NCBI GenBank assembly: GCA_902522385.1
Contig: CABYVK010000003.1
Coordinates: 1-64,000 of the forward strand
Source of the DNA: an uncultured Pelagibacteraceae bacterium
GTDB taxonomy: Bacteria > Pseudomonadota > Alphaproteobacteria > Pelagibacterales > Pelagibacteraceae
Length of the DNA: 64,000 nt
Direction: 5' to 3'
Below, piece after piece: positions 19,702-28,835 of the stretch. Both the position numbers and the translations under genes were made by a program. Below the pieces are notes generated by a model. The model was not told where the DNA came from. It was given only the letters and a program-made list of their open reading frames with translations, and ran no database searches. Within the stretch, counting starts at the first letter, position 1. Every line of letters begins with the position of its first letter.

Positions 19702-21033
19702 ATGTTAAAAGTAGCAATCATTGGTGCTGGTCCATGTGGACTTTCAATTTTAAGAGCATTTGAGCATTTAGAAAATAAAGGAGAAAAAATTCCTGAATTA
19801 GTTTGCTTTGAAAAACAAGAAAGTTGGGGTGGTTTGTGGAACTACAACTGGAGAACTGGTTCAGATCAATATGGAGATCCTGTTCCTAACAGCATGTACA
19901 GATACTTATGGTCTAATGGACCTAAAGAGTGTTTAGAATTTGCTGATTATTCTTTTGATGAACATTTTGGTAAACCAATTCCCTCTTTCCCTCCAAGAGA
20001 AGTGCTGCAAGATTATATTTTAGGAAGAGTGAGCAAAGGTAATATAAAAAGTAAGATTAAATTTAATACAAGAGTTACAAATATTATTGATAAAAATCAT
20101 AAGTTTGAAATTAGCTACCAAGATAAAGTTAATAATAAAATTTTAAATGATACTTTCGATTATGTGGTAGTCTCTACAGGTCATTTTTCTGTACCTTTTA
20201 TTCCTGAGTACGAAGGAATGAATTCTTTTCCAGGAAGAATAATGCACTCACATGATTTTAGAGATGCTGAAGAATTCAGGGGAAAAGATGTAATTGTTTT
20301 AGGTAGTAGTTATTCTGCTGAAGATGTGGCTCTACAATGTAATAAGTATGGTGCTAAAAGTGTAACAATCGGTTACAGGCATAACCCTATGGGTTTCAAA
20401 TGGCCAAAAGGCATGAAAGAAGTTCATTATTTAGATAGGTTAGATGGAAAAAAAGCCGTATTTAAAGATGGAACAGAACAAAATGCTGATGTGGTTATTT
20501 TATGTACAGGATATCTGCATCATTTCCCATTTTTAGATGAAAGTTTAAAATTAAAAACACATAATAGATTATATCCACCAAAACTTTACAAAGGTGTTGT
20601 GTGGCAAGATAATCATAAACTTTTATACTTAGGTATGCAGGACCAGTTTCATACATTTAACATGTTTGACTGTCAGGGATGGTATGCAAGAGATGTGATC
20701 ATGGGAAAAATCAAAATGCCAACTGATGAAGAAATAGATAAAGACATTAATAAATGGGTTTCAATGGAAGAAAAATTGGAAAATCCTGATCAAATGATTG
20801 ATTTTCAAACAGAATATACCAAAGAGCTTCATGATATGTCCGATTATCCTAAAATTGATTTTGAATTAATTAGAAAACATTTCAAAGAATGGGAACATCA
20901 TAAAGTAGAAGATATTCTTACTTATAGAAACAAATCATTCTCATCTCCAGTAACTGGATCAGTTGCACCTGTGCACCATACTCCATGGGAAAAAGCGATG
21001 GATGACTCTATGAAAACTTTTTTAAATAAATAG
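19702..21033 (+). CDS. tmm: Trimethylamine monooxygenase (flavin-containing)
   Basis: 443 aa; GAGPCGLSILRAFE, CFEKQESWGGLWNYNWRTG, MYRYLWSNGPKECLEFADYSFDEHFG, C-terminal APVHHTPWEKAMDDSM closely match remembered bacterial Tmm sequences. Confidence 0.92.
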   Translation: MLKVAIIGAGPCGLSILRAFEHLENKGEKIPELVCFEKQESWGGLWNYNWRTGSDQYGDPVPNSMYRYLWSNGPKECLEFADYSFDEHFGKPIPSFPPREVLQDYILGRVSKGNIKSKIKFNTRVTNIIDKNHKFEISYQDKVNNKILNDTFDYVVVSTGHFSVPFIPEYEGMNSFPGRIMHSHDFRDAEEFRGKDVIVLGSSYSAEDVALQCNKYGAKSVTIGYRHNPMGFKWPKGMKEVHYLDRLDGKKAVFKDGTEQNADVVILCTGYLHHFPFLDESLKLKTHNRLYPPKLYKGVVWQDNHKLLYLGMQDQFHTFNMFDCQGWYARDVIMGKIKMPTDEEIDKDINKWVSMEEKLENPDQMIDFQTEYTKELHDMSDYPKIDFELIRKHFKEWEHHKVEDILTYRNKSFSSPVTGSVAPVHHTPWEKAMDDSMKTFLNK

Positions 21034-21037
21034 AAAA

Positions 21038-21994
21038 TTAATATTTAATTTTTAATTTTTTGTTTTTAACAATTGCCTCTAATAAAGAGATCATTAAAGG
21101 AACTTTTCGTTTATTAATTTTTTTAAATACAAAAGGAGCAATTTCTATTGCTAAATCAGCACCTTCTACTGTATCATTTTTCATAAACTTTTTCTTTGCC
21201 TGGGTAAAAGTATAGCCTTTTCCAAGATATTCTCCCATTTTACTATTTCTTCCTCCCATTGCACTTACGTATAAATCTCCTAAACCTGCCAGACCATAAA
21301 CAGTTTCCTTTTTTCCTTTAAAATAATTTGCAAGATATTTCATTTCATCAATTGATTTTCTGAACAAAGCCGATGATGTATTATGCCATTGTCCAGATCC
21401 AATTATCATTGAATAAATATTTTTTATTGCAGATAAAAACTCAACTCCATTAACGTCTCTACTAAATTCGGTTTGGTAATAATTTGTTGAAATTAATTTT
21501 CCAATTTTTTTTGCAATTTTAATATTTTTGTTTGCAACAACTGTGAAGCTTTTAACCTTTCTAGCTAATTCTTTTGCCAAACATGGGCCTTTCAAAACTG
21601 AAATATTTAAATTTTTGTTATACTTTCTTAATAAACTAGACATTGAAATTAAACTTCTACCATCTAATTTAAGGCCTTTAGTTAATACTAAAATAGGTGA
21701 TTTAAGTCTAACTTTTGATAAATTTTTTCCAACCAATTCTATTCCAATAGAACTCACAGCAATTACAATCAAGTCCCATTTGCGATTTAAAATGTCACTT
21801 GAAAATTTATTTATTTTTAATTTTTTTGGTAAATTTATATTTAATGATGGGTGATTTTTTTTTTTTGAGTTTAATTTTTTTAATAATTTAAAATTATATG
21901 GCTCTGTTAATGTAACCGAGTGACCATTATCTAACAATGGTATCGAGAAAGCAGCTCCCATAGCTCCAGCACCAATAATTAATATTTTTTTCAT
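21038..21994 (-). CDS. gpsA: NAD(P)-dependent glycerol-3-phosphate dehydrogenase
   Basis: ILIIGAGAMGAAFSIPLLDNGHSVTL, LKGPCLAKEL, GLAGLGDLYVSAMGGRNSKMGEYLGKG. Confidence 0.9.
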   Translation of the reverse strand: MKKILIIGAGAMGAAFSIPLLDNGHSVTLTEPYNFKLLKKLNSKKKNHPSLNINLPKKLKINKFSSDILNRKWDLIVIAVSSIGIELVGKNLSKVRLKSPILVLTKGLKLDGRSLISMSSLLRKYNKNLNISVLKGPCLAKELARKVKSFTVVANKNIKIAKKIGKLISTNYYQTEFSRDVNGVEFLSAIKNIYSMIIGSGQWHNTSSALFRKSIDEMKYLANYFKGKKETVYGLAGLGDLYVSAMGGRNSKMGEYLGKGYTFTQAKKKFMKNDTVEGADLAIEIAPFVFKKINKRKVPLMISLLEAIVKNKKLKIKY

Positions 21995-22001
21995 TTTATC
22001 T

Positions 22002-23480
22002 TTATGCTAAGGTTTTTTTAATTGCTTGCTTCCAACCATGCAATATATGATTTCTTAGTTTTTTATTAATTTTCGGCTTAAAAGCTGTTTCTTTTTTCCA
22101 TATATTTTTAATTTGATTTAATGATTTGAATTCTCCTACTTGATAACCTGCAAACAAAGCTGCTCCTAAAGCAGTGGTTTCTAAGACTTTAGGTCGAATT
22201 ACTTTTAAATTAATTACATCTGCCAAAAATTGTGAGAACCAATTATTAGCTACCATACCCCCATCAATTTTAACTATTCTAGGCTTTAAACCATCTTTAT
22301 TCATTGAATAAAATAAGTCATAACTTTGATAAGCAACAGACTCGACGGTTGCTCTCACTAAAGTTTTCCAATCACTATCTCTTGTAAGTCCTGTTATTAA
22401 ACCTCTGGCGTCAGGTCTCCAATAAGGTGCGCCTATTCCACTAAAAGCTGGGACAACATAAACTTCATTATTGCTTTTTGTTGATTTAGCTATTTTTTCA
22501 GTTTCATAAGCATTGTTTATTAATTTAATTTTATCCCTTAACCATTGTACGCCTGCTCCTGCTATGAAAATAGATCCTTCAAGAGCATACGTAGTCTTAT
22601 TATTCAATCGATAACAAATTGTAGTTAATAACTTATTTTTTGAATTTATTTTTTTTGATCCAGTGTTCATTATTACAAAAGCACCAGTACCATAAGTACT
22701 TTTTATAGATCCTTTTTCAAAACAAGCTTGTCCTACAGCTGCTGCTTGTTGATCTCCTAAAACAGCTGAAATGGGTATTTCTTTTCCTGTAACTCTCTTA
22801 TCTGTTTTTCCAAAATTATCTGCAGAATTTTTTACCTCAGGCAAGATGCTCCTTGGAATTTTTAATTTCTTTAAAATTTCATTATCCCATTTATTGTTAT
22901 TGATATTAAACAACATGGTTCTACTTGCGTTGGTAGCTTCGGTTAAATGCTGCTTACCTTTAGTTAATTTCCAGATCAAGAAGGTATCTACCGTACCAAA
23001 CAATAAAGTATTAGTTTTTAGTAATTTTTTTGAAACTTTAACATTATCTAAAATCCATTTTATTTTAGTGGCAGAAAAATAAGGATCTATAAATAACCCT
23101 GTTTTTTTTCTAAAAGTATTTTCATAATTTTTATTCTTTAGAGATTTACAATATTCCTGGGTTCTTCTATCTTGCCAAACGATCGCATTATAAATAGGTT
23201 TTCCAGTTTTTTTATTCCACAAAATTGTAGTTTCCCTTTGATTTGTAATTCCAATAGTAAGTATATTACCTTTTAAACTTTTAGCTTTTTTAATTACTTG
23301 CTTTAATGCTTTAAGTGTTGTCGACCAAATTTCATTTGGATTATGTTCTACCCATCCATTTCTAGGAAAGTATTGTTTAAATTCATATTGAGAAATAAAT
23401 TTAATGTTCCCTTTAGTGTCAAACAAAACAACTCTTGATGAGGTCGTTCCTTGATCAATGGAGACAATAAATTTTTTCAA
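22002..23480 (-). CDS. glpK: Glycerol kinase
   Basis: FIVSIDQGTTSSRVVLFD, GWVEHNPNEIW, GDQQAAAVGQACFEKGSIKSTYGTGAFVIMNTG. Confidence 0.97.
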   Translation of the reverse strand: MKKFIVSIDQGTTSSRVVLFDTKGNIKFISQYEFKQYFPRNGWVEHNPNEIWSTTLKALKQVIKKAKSLKGNILTIGITNQRETTILWNKKTGKPIYNAIVWQDRRTQEYCKSLKNKNYENTFRKKTGLFIDPYFSATKIKWILDNVKVSKKLLKTNTLLFGTVDTFLIWKLTKGKQHLTEATNASRTMLFNINNNKWDNEILKKLKIPRSILPEVKNSADNFGKTDKRVTGKEIPISAVLGDQQAAAVGQACFEKGSIKSTYGTGAFVIMNTGSKKINSKNKLLTTICYRLNNKTTYALEGSIFIAGAGVQWLRDKIKLINNAYETEKIAKSTKSNNEVYVVPAFSGIGAPYWRPDARGLITGLTRDSDWKTLVRATVESVAYQSYDLFYSMNKDGLKPRIVKIDGGMVANNWFSQFLADVINLKVIRPKVLETTALGAALFAGYQVGEFKSLNQIKNIWKKETAFKPKINKKLRNHILHGWKQAIKKTLA

Positions 23481-23484
23481 AATA

Positions 23485-25638
23485 CTAATCTATGCCAAGA
23501 TGTTTTTTTCTTTTTCCAACCCAAGTTCTAATCAAATTATCAAAAATCAATCCTATAAACGCCACACAGATACCAAGAGTTAAACCAATTCCTGCTCCAT
23601 TTTTATCTGAAAGTGCTTTTAAAATGTATTGACCAAGATCTTCTGTTCCAATGAAAGCTCCAATTATCACCATAAATAAAGCAAAAACTATTGTTTGATT
23701 TAAACCAAGCATCATATGTGGAAATGCTAATGGAAACTCAATTTTTGTTAATCTTTGAAATTTATTTACACCAGACATTGTTGCAGCTTCATGTAAGCCA
23801 ACAGGAACACTTCTAAGTCCCTCTATTGTATATCTAGTTGCAGGAATTGTTGCATAGACAATTACAGCAATTAAAACAGATGTATCTGTTATTCCAAAAA
23901 GCATCATTACAGGAATTAAATATACAAATGATGGGAATGTTTGAAATATATCGCAAACACCTAGCATAAATGCTGCAGATTTTTTGTTTTGAAAACATAA
24001 TGTTCCAACTGTAAATCCTATTAAACAAGAAATAACTACACCAAAAGTTGCCATGTATAACGTTACTAGTGCTCTATCCCACCATGGACTTAATGCTATA
24101 AATAAAGTCAAAGCAGCTACAACTAATGCTGATCGAAATCCTCCAATTAAATATCCTGCACCAACTGCTAGTACCAATGTAGCCACTGCAGGCATTCTTA
24201 AATATAAAGCTCTCATCGGCTGAAGCACATCTTGAATTAACCATGTGTTAAATGCTTTAATATAAACGAAGAAAGTATCAAAAATCCAATCAACTCCTTT
24301 ATTCCAAAAATCTGCTGTTGATATTCCTTTATTATGAGGAATTTCAAACAAGTAATTAAAACTACCTTTGAAAATAAAAGTCCCAACATATGCAAGAATT
24401 ATTCCAATTACGAATGAAGCTGAAAAAAATATTACGTTTTTATTTCTTTGGAAAAATGTCAGATTTCCAAAATAATCTGTTTGTTTATTTGCCCATGCCA
24501 AAGACATTTTATCAAGTAAAATTGCAATTAAACTAATGCATAAACCAGCCTCTAGTGCCAACCCTATATTGAGTTGATTAAGTGCTAACAACAAATTAAA
24601 TCCTAATCCTTTCGCGCCAATGAACGCAGATATAACTGCCATTGAAAAACAAACCATAATAACTTGGTTAACTCCAATTAAAATATCTCTTCTTGCTGTT
24701 GGAATTAGTACCTTGAACATTAATTGCCAGTTGGTACAACCACTCATTCTTCCAGCTTCAATAACTTCTGGAGGTATGGCTCTTAAACCTAATATTGTTA
24801 ATAATATCATTGGTGGAACCGCAACAACCATAGTAATAATTACGGCAGCGTGATCACCTACTCCAAATAAAACAAGTGCAGGAACTAATACAGCGTATTG
24901 TGGCATAGTCTGCATTACTAGAAGAATTGGGTACAATGCTTTTTCAACACGTTTACTTTTGTAAGCTGCAATACCAAGGCCTAAACCAAAAATAAATGAA
25001 AGTGGAGCTGCAACAAGTATAAAAGAAAGTGTTTGCATTGATGGTTTCCATTGACCAAATATAGAAATATAGATCATTGTTAAACCTGCAAACAAAGCCA
25101 ATCCTTTTCCACTTAATTTATAAGATAGTATAGCTGCTCCAGCTGCAACAATGGTCCAAGGTAAACCTGGCAACTCTAACCATGGATAAGCATCAATAAA
25201 ATCCCAACTTGTAAATGCAACAATAGTTTCTAAACCTCCAAGTAAAATCTCCCTAATTAATTCAATTAAAAAAGTCATAAATGAAGTTAAATTTCTACTT
25301 ATCTCTAATAATAATGGTCGAGTTTTAAATTCTTGAGTATCTTCGTTCCAAAACTCCATTGGCATCCATTCATTCATTAAGAAAAATAAAGAGTCATTTA
25401 TCCAAATAGGCAGCCATCCTAGAAGTGGAGGCAATCTCCAAAATACATCAAAGGCATAATACCTAACCTCTTTACCTAGAAAAAAATAAACACTTTGGTT
25501 TGGATCTTTAACAAATTCGGCCTGGCCTCTTATAAATTTATAAGTTTCAGGAACATCAATTGCAAAACATAAAGCAAAAAATACAATTAATAAAAATAAC
25601 CACTGAAATAATTTTGGATATTTTTTTAAATACTCCAT
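23485..25638 (-). CDS. tmoW: Quaternary amine/TMAO-type ABC transporter permease with two duplicated permease domains
   Basis: 717 aa; two related modules (QTMPQYAVLVPALVLFGVGD...LRAIPPEVIEAGRMSG and QTFPSFVYLIPVMMLFGITD...LRSVPVGLHEAATMSG); symbol inferred from the tmm/tdm context. Confidence 0.7.
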   Translation of the reverse strand: MEYLKKYPKLFQWLFLLIVFFALCFAIDVPETYKFIRGQAEFVKDPNQSVYFFLGKEVRYYAFDVFWRLPPLLGWLPIWINDSLFFLMNEWMPMEFWNEDTQEFKTRPLLLEISRNLTSFMTFLIELIREILLGGLETIVAFTSWDFIDAYPWLELPGLPWTIVAAGAAILSYKLSGKGLALFAGLTMIYISIFGQWKPSMQTLSFILVAAPLSFIFGLGLGIAAYKSKRVEKALYPILLVMQTMPQYAVLVPALVLFGVGDHAAVIITMVVAVPPMILLTILGLRAIPPEVIEAGRMSGCTNWQLMFKVLIPTARRDILIGVNQVIMVCFSMAVISAFIGAKGLGFNLLLALNQLNIGLALEAGLCISLIAILLDKMSLAWANKQTDYFGNLTFFQRNKNVIFFSASFVIGIILAYVGTFIFKGSFNYLFEIPHNKGISTADFWNKGVDWIFDTFFVYIKAFNTWLIQDVLQPMRALYLRMPAVATLVLAVGAGYLIGGFRSALVVAALTLFIALSPWWDRALVTLYMATFGVVISCLIGFTVGTLCFQNKKSAAFMLGVCDIFQTFPSFVYLIPVMMLFGITDTSVLIAVIVYATIPATRYTIEGLRSVPVGLHEAATMSGVNKFQRLTKIEFPLAFPHMMLGLNQTIVFALFMVIIGAFIGTEDLGQYILKALSDKNGAGIGLTLGICVAFIGLIFDNLIRTWVGKRKKHLGID

Positions 25639-25641
25639 ATT

Positions 25642-26673
25642 TTAACTACCGTTTTTTCTTCCTCCAAAAACTGTATCTATTATTTTTGAAGGTTTAATTG
25701 ATCCTACAATATTATTATTTGAGTCAACTACTCCTACTAATTTTTCTTGAGTAAGTATTTTCTCTGCAACATTTTCTATAATTTCATCTTTTGATACTTT
25801 TAAATCTCCTAAATTATCTTTACTTGAAGCATCCATTACATCCTCAATAATCAAAACCTTCTCTCTTGGTACTTCTTCAGTAAACTTTCTTACATATTCA
25901 GTTGCTGGATTTAGTACGATATTTGCAGGTGTATCTAATTGTTCAATTATACCATCTTTCATGATTGCTATTCGATCAGCTAACTTTAATGCCTCATCAA
26001 AATCATGAGTGATGAACATGATGGTTTTCTGTAATTTTTCCTGAAGTCTTAAAAACTCATCTTGCATTTCTTTTCTAATCAATGGATCTAATGCAGAAAA
26101 AGGTTCATCTAAAAACCATATATCAGGCTCTACTGCTAATGACCTTGCGATTCCTACCCTCTGTTGTTGTCCACCTGAAAGTTCTCTTGGAAAATAATTC
26201 TCTCTTCCATCTAGTCCAACTAGTTTTACCATTTCCATTGCTCTACTAATACTCTCTTCAGTATTAGTGCCTTTTATTTGAAGCGGAAAAGCAATATTTT
26301 CAACAACTGTTTTATGAGGTAACAAAGCAAAGCTTTGAAAAACCATTCCCATTTTATTTCTTCTAAGCTCAATAAGCTCTTTATTATTTAATTCTAATAA
26401 ATCTTGACCTTCGATAAAAATTTTTCCACCGGTAGCATCCGTTAATCTTGAAATACACCTAAGAAGTGTTGATTTACCTGAACCAGATAAACCCATTACT
26501 ACTAACATTTCTCCTTTTGCAACTTCAAAAGAAGCATTATTTACTCCAACAATGCATCCTCTTTCCTGAAAGGTTTTTGCATCTACATTGCCATTAGACT
26601 CTTCAAGCATCTTTTTGGAATTTTCTCCAAAAATTTTATAAACCGACTCGCATTTGATTACCGTCTCAGACAT
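25642..26673 (-). CDS. tmoV: Quaternary amine/TMAO-type ABC transporter ATP-binding protein (ProV-like)
   Basis: Walker A GLSGSGKST, LSGGQQQRVGIARSLAVEPDIWFLDEPFSALDP; C-terminal CBS-like tail; symbol inferred from context. Confidence 0.75.
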   Translation of the reverse strand: MSETVIKCESVYKIFGENSKKMLEESNGNVDAKTFQERGCIVGVNNASFEVAKGEMLVVMGLSGSGKSTLLRCISRLTDATGGKIFIEGQDLLELNNKELIELRRNKMGMVFQSFALLPHKTVVENIAFPLQIKGTNTEESISRAMEMVKLVGLDGRENYFPRELSGGQQQRVGIARSLAVEPDIWFLDEPFSALDPLIRKEMQDEFLRLQEKLQKTIMFITHDFDEALKLADRIAIMKDGIIEQLDTPANIVLNPATEYVRKFTEEVPREKVLIIEDVMDASSKDNLGDLKVSKDEIIENVAEKILTQEKLVGVVDSNNNIVGSIKPSKIIDTVFGGRKNGS

Positions 26674-26738
26674 AAATTGTTTTAAAGTTATATTAAATTC
26701 TATAAAATTAAAATGTTAATAATTGTTGCCTTTCCTAA

Positions 26739-27290
26739 TTAAAAATTTTTAATAAAATAAACTCTAGTATCAATTCCAGTACTTAAAAAACTTAAAGCTT
26801 CTCCACTTATAGTAATACTTTCATCAACACCTACATTGTTTCCACTAACTGTAAAACCCGCAAAACATTTGTTTTTTTCTTCATCCCATTTGACAAAAGT
26901 CTCATCAATTTTATTTCCATTAATGGTATATAGCTCATGTGCTCTAAAATTTAAGAAATTAGCACCCATTATTGCTCTTTGAGGAATTAGTTTTGTAGCT
27001 TTACACACTTGCTCATATACATCATCCGTTAATTTGTAATGATCAGTTCCATCAAATGAAACTAATATTCCAGAGGGTAGTTTAGATATTAACTCACTTA
27101 GTTTTTTTTCTTCAGCAATTCTCTCTTCCTCTAACTTCATTCTTTTTACTAAATCATCACCTTGTCCAAAAATTCCATTTAAAATACTAAAAGATAGAAT
27201 TACTAATAGAGTAATAAATATAAGACCAATAAATTGTCTCAAAGAATAGGGTAAATCTTTTATTTTATTAATATAATTTTCTTTAGACAT
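26739..27290 (-). CDS. Hypothetical single-TM protein
   Basis: 183 aa, one N-terminal TM; start overlaps end of the MORN ORF by 1 nt. Confidence 0.6.
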   Translation of the reverse strand: MSKENYINKIKDLPYSLRQFIGLIFITLLVILSFSILNGIFGQGDDLVKRMKLEEERIAEEKKLSELISKLPSGILVSFDGTDHYKLTDDVYEQVCKATKLIPQRAIMGANFLNFRAHELYTINGNKIDETFVKWDEEKNKCFAGFTVSGNNVGVDESITISGEALSFLSTGIDTRVYFIKNF

Positions 27291-27667
27291 TATTCTTTTA
27301 ACTTACCGTTCTTCCAAATACCTGTTTTTTGTTTTCCATCAGCCCAAGTAAATGTTCCTTGACCATTCATAAAACCATTAGCCCACTCCCCTTCATAAGT
27401 AGAGCCATCAGGAAATGTTAATGTTCCAATTCCGCTCCAAACACTATTTTTAAATTCTCCTTTATAAATATATCCATTTGGCCAAGTCTCTATACCTTGT
27501 CCCTCTTTTTTTGTAGAAACCCACTCCCCTTCATAAGTGGTTTTATCAGTGTAAACCCACTTACCATAACCATTATCACAATTACCCTCTTTACAACCAG
27601 TGCTTCGGGCAAATACAGAAGTACTTATTAAAAAGCTTAATAATATAAAAAGTAGAAATTTTTTCAT
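27290..27667 (-). CDS. Secreted MORN-repeat protein
   Basis: Signal peptide then repeats YEGEWVSTKKEGQGIETWPNG / YKGEFKNSVWSGIGTLTFPDG / YEGEWANGFMNGQGTFTWADG. Confidence 0.88.
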   Translation of the reverse strand: MKKFLLFILLSFLISTSVFARSTGCKEGNCDNGYGKWVYTDKTTYEGEWVSTKKEGQGIETWPNGYIYKGEFKNSVWSGIGTLTFPDGSTYEGEWANGFMNGQGTFTWADGKQKTGIWKNGKLKE

Positions 27668-27702
27668 GAATTTATTTTACACAAAATCATATAAAAAAAA
27701 AT

Positions 27703-27724
27703 CCCCCCCAACAAGTTGGGGGAG
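27703..27724 (-). terminator. Rho-independent terminator downstream of the tmoX-like gene
   Basis: Minus strand CCCCCAACTTGTTGGGGG followed by ATTTTTTTT. Confidence 0.85.
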
Positions 27725-27748
27725 ATTTTAAATTTTTAACTTTAATCC

Positions 27749-28693
27749 TTATTTAGTAAATGCTTTCCAAACTGACTCGTTATCAGCTAACCATTTTTTA
27801 GCTGCATCTTCGTGAGTCATTTTGTCAACGTCAACTAAAGCTGCCATTGCTCCAATTTGACTTGTAGAGAATGACATTTTCTTAAACGTTGCTGCTGCAT
27901 CAGGATGAGTTTTTGGGAAATCCTCATGAACTGCTTTTTTCAAGTATCCATCAGGAGAACCACATTTACCATCTCCACCATCTTCTGGTCTGCAACCAGC
28001 TGTATATGGAGGGAAGTCAATAAATGTAAAACCAGCACCATCTGTAAAGTTAGGCGTCCAGTTGAAAATAATTGTTCCTCTTCCTTCTTTTTCAGCTGCA
28101 GCTAATTCTGCCCAAAGTGCATCAGCACTTCCAGCAAATTTAACCCACCATAAATCACCTAAACCTAGTGCATCAACCCTTTGCGGAATTAAGTCACCAT
28201 GCCAAGTTTGTGGACCTTCCAACATTCTTCCTTTTCCATCTGGAGAGTCAGGTGTTGTAAAGTTTTTAGCACAATCTGGATTTTTTAAAGCAGTCCAGTC
28301 TGGTAAACCTGGGCATAATCCTTTTTCAGCAACCCAGTTTGGATATCCCATATCCTCAAGAGTTCTTGCTTCATGATCACCCCAATCTAATAAACCACCT
28401 TTATCTAAAGCAGTAGTAAAAGATTTACCAAATGCAGATTCCCATACCTCGTGAGATATAGTTACATCTCCAATTCTAATTGACTCATAAACTGCTTGTG
28501 AGTCAGCGTTAACGTATTTAACGTTATTGCCCATACTTTCAAAAATCCCACCAATAACATAAGCCATTACAATTTGACTTGACCAGTTATGAGTTGGGAT
28601 AACGATAGGCTTCTTGCTATCAGCATTAGAAATTCCCGCAAAACTTACAACAGAAATCACTAGAGCAGATAGTAATGATATTATTTTTTTCAT
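27749..28693 (-). CDS. tmoX: ABC transporter substrate-binding protein, glycine-betaine/TMAO type (OpuAC/ProX fold)
   Basis: Signal peptide; IPTHNWSSQIVMAYVIGGIFESMGNNVKYV, LGDLWWVKFAGSADALWAELAAAEKEGRGTIIFNWTPNF; symbol inferred from context. Confidence 0.75.
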   Translation of the reverse strand: MKKIISLLSALVISVVSFAGISNADSKKPIVIPTHNWSSQIVMAYVIGGIFESMGNNVKYVNADSQAVYESIRIGDVTISHEVWESAFGKSFTTALDKGGLLDWGDHEARTLEDMGYPNWVAEKGLCPGLPDWTALKNPDCAKNFTTPDSPDGKGRMLEGPQTWHGDLIPQRVDALGLGDLWWVKFAGSADALWAELAAAEKEGRGTIIFNWTPNFTDGAGFTFIDFPPYTAGCRPEDGGDGKCGSPDGYLKKAVHEDFPKTHPDAAATFKKMSFSTSQIGAMAALVDVDKMTHEDAAKKWLADNESVWKAFTK

Positions 28694-28835
28694 GTATACC
28701 CCTCTATTAATATTAATATTTAATAGTCTATGACAAAAAGAATAGTTAGGTAAAGAATAATTAGTTCTAAAAAATATATATATATTTAAACAATAAAAAT
28801 GGTGATAATAATTATAACATTAAAAAAATTTTAAA

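Noticed and set aside
23834-24028. 64-aa Cys/Asn-rich minus-strand ORF
   Set aside because: Lies within the permease gene in another frame; Cys richness comes from frame-shifted codons.
23485-25638. Internal repeat in the permease gene considered as a mobile or tandem duplication
   Set aside because: It is protein-level duplication of two permease domains, known for fused quaternary-amine transporters; no direct DNA repeat evident.
28500-28530. AACGTT-containing motifs (AGCGTTAACG, TTTAACGTTATT) resembling the potD palindrome
   Set aside because: Inside the tmoX-like coding sequence and explained by Asn/Val codons; AACGTT is expected often by chance in 64 kb of this composition.
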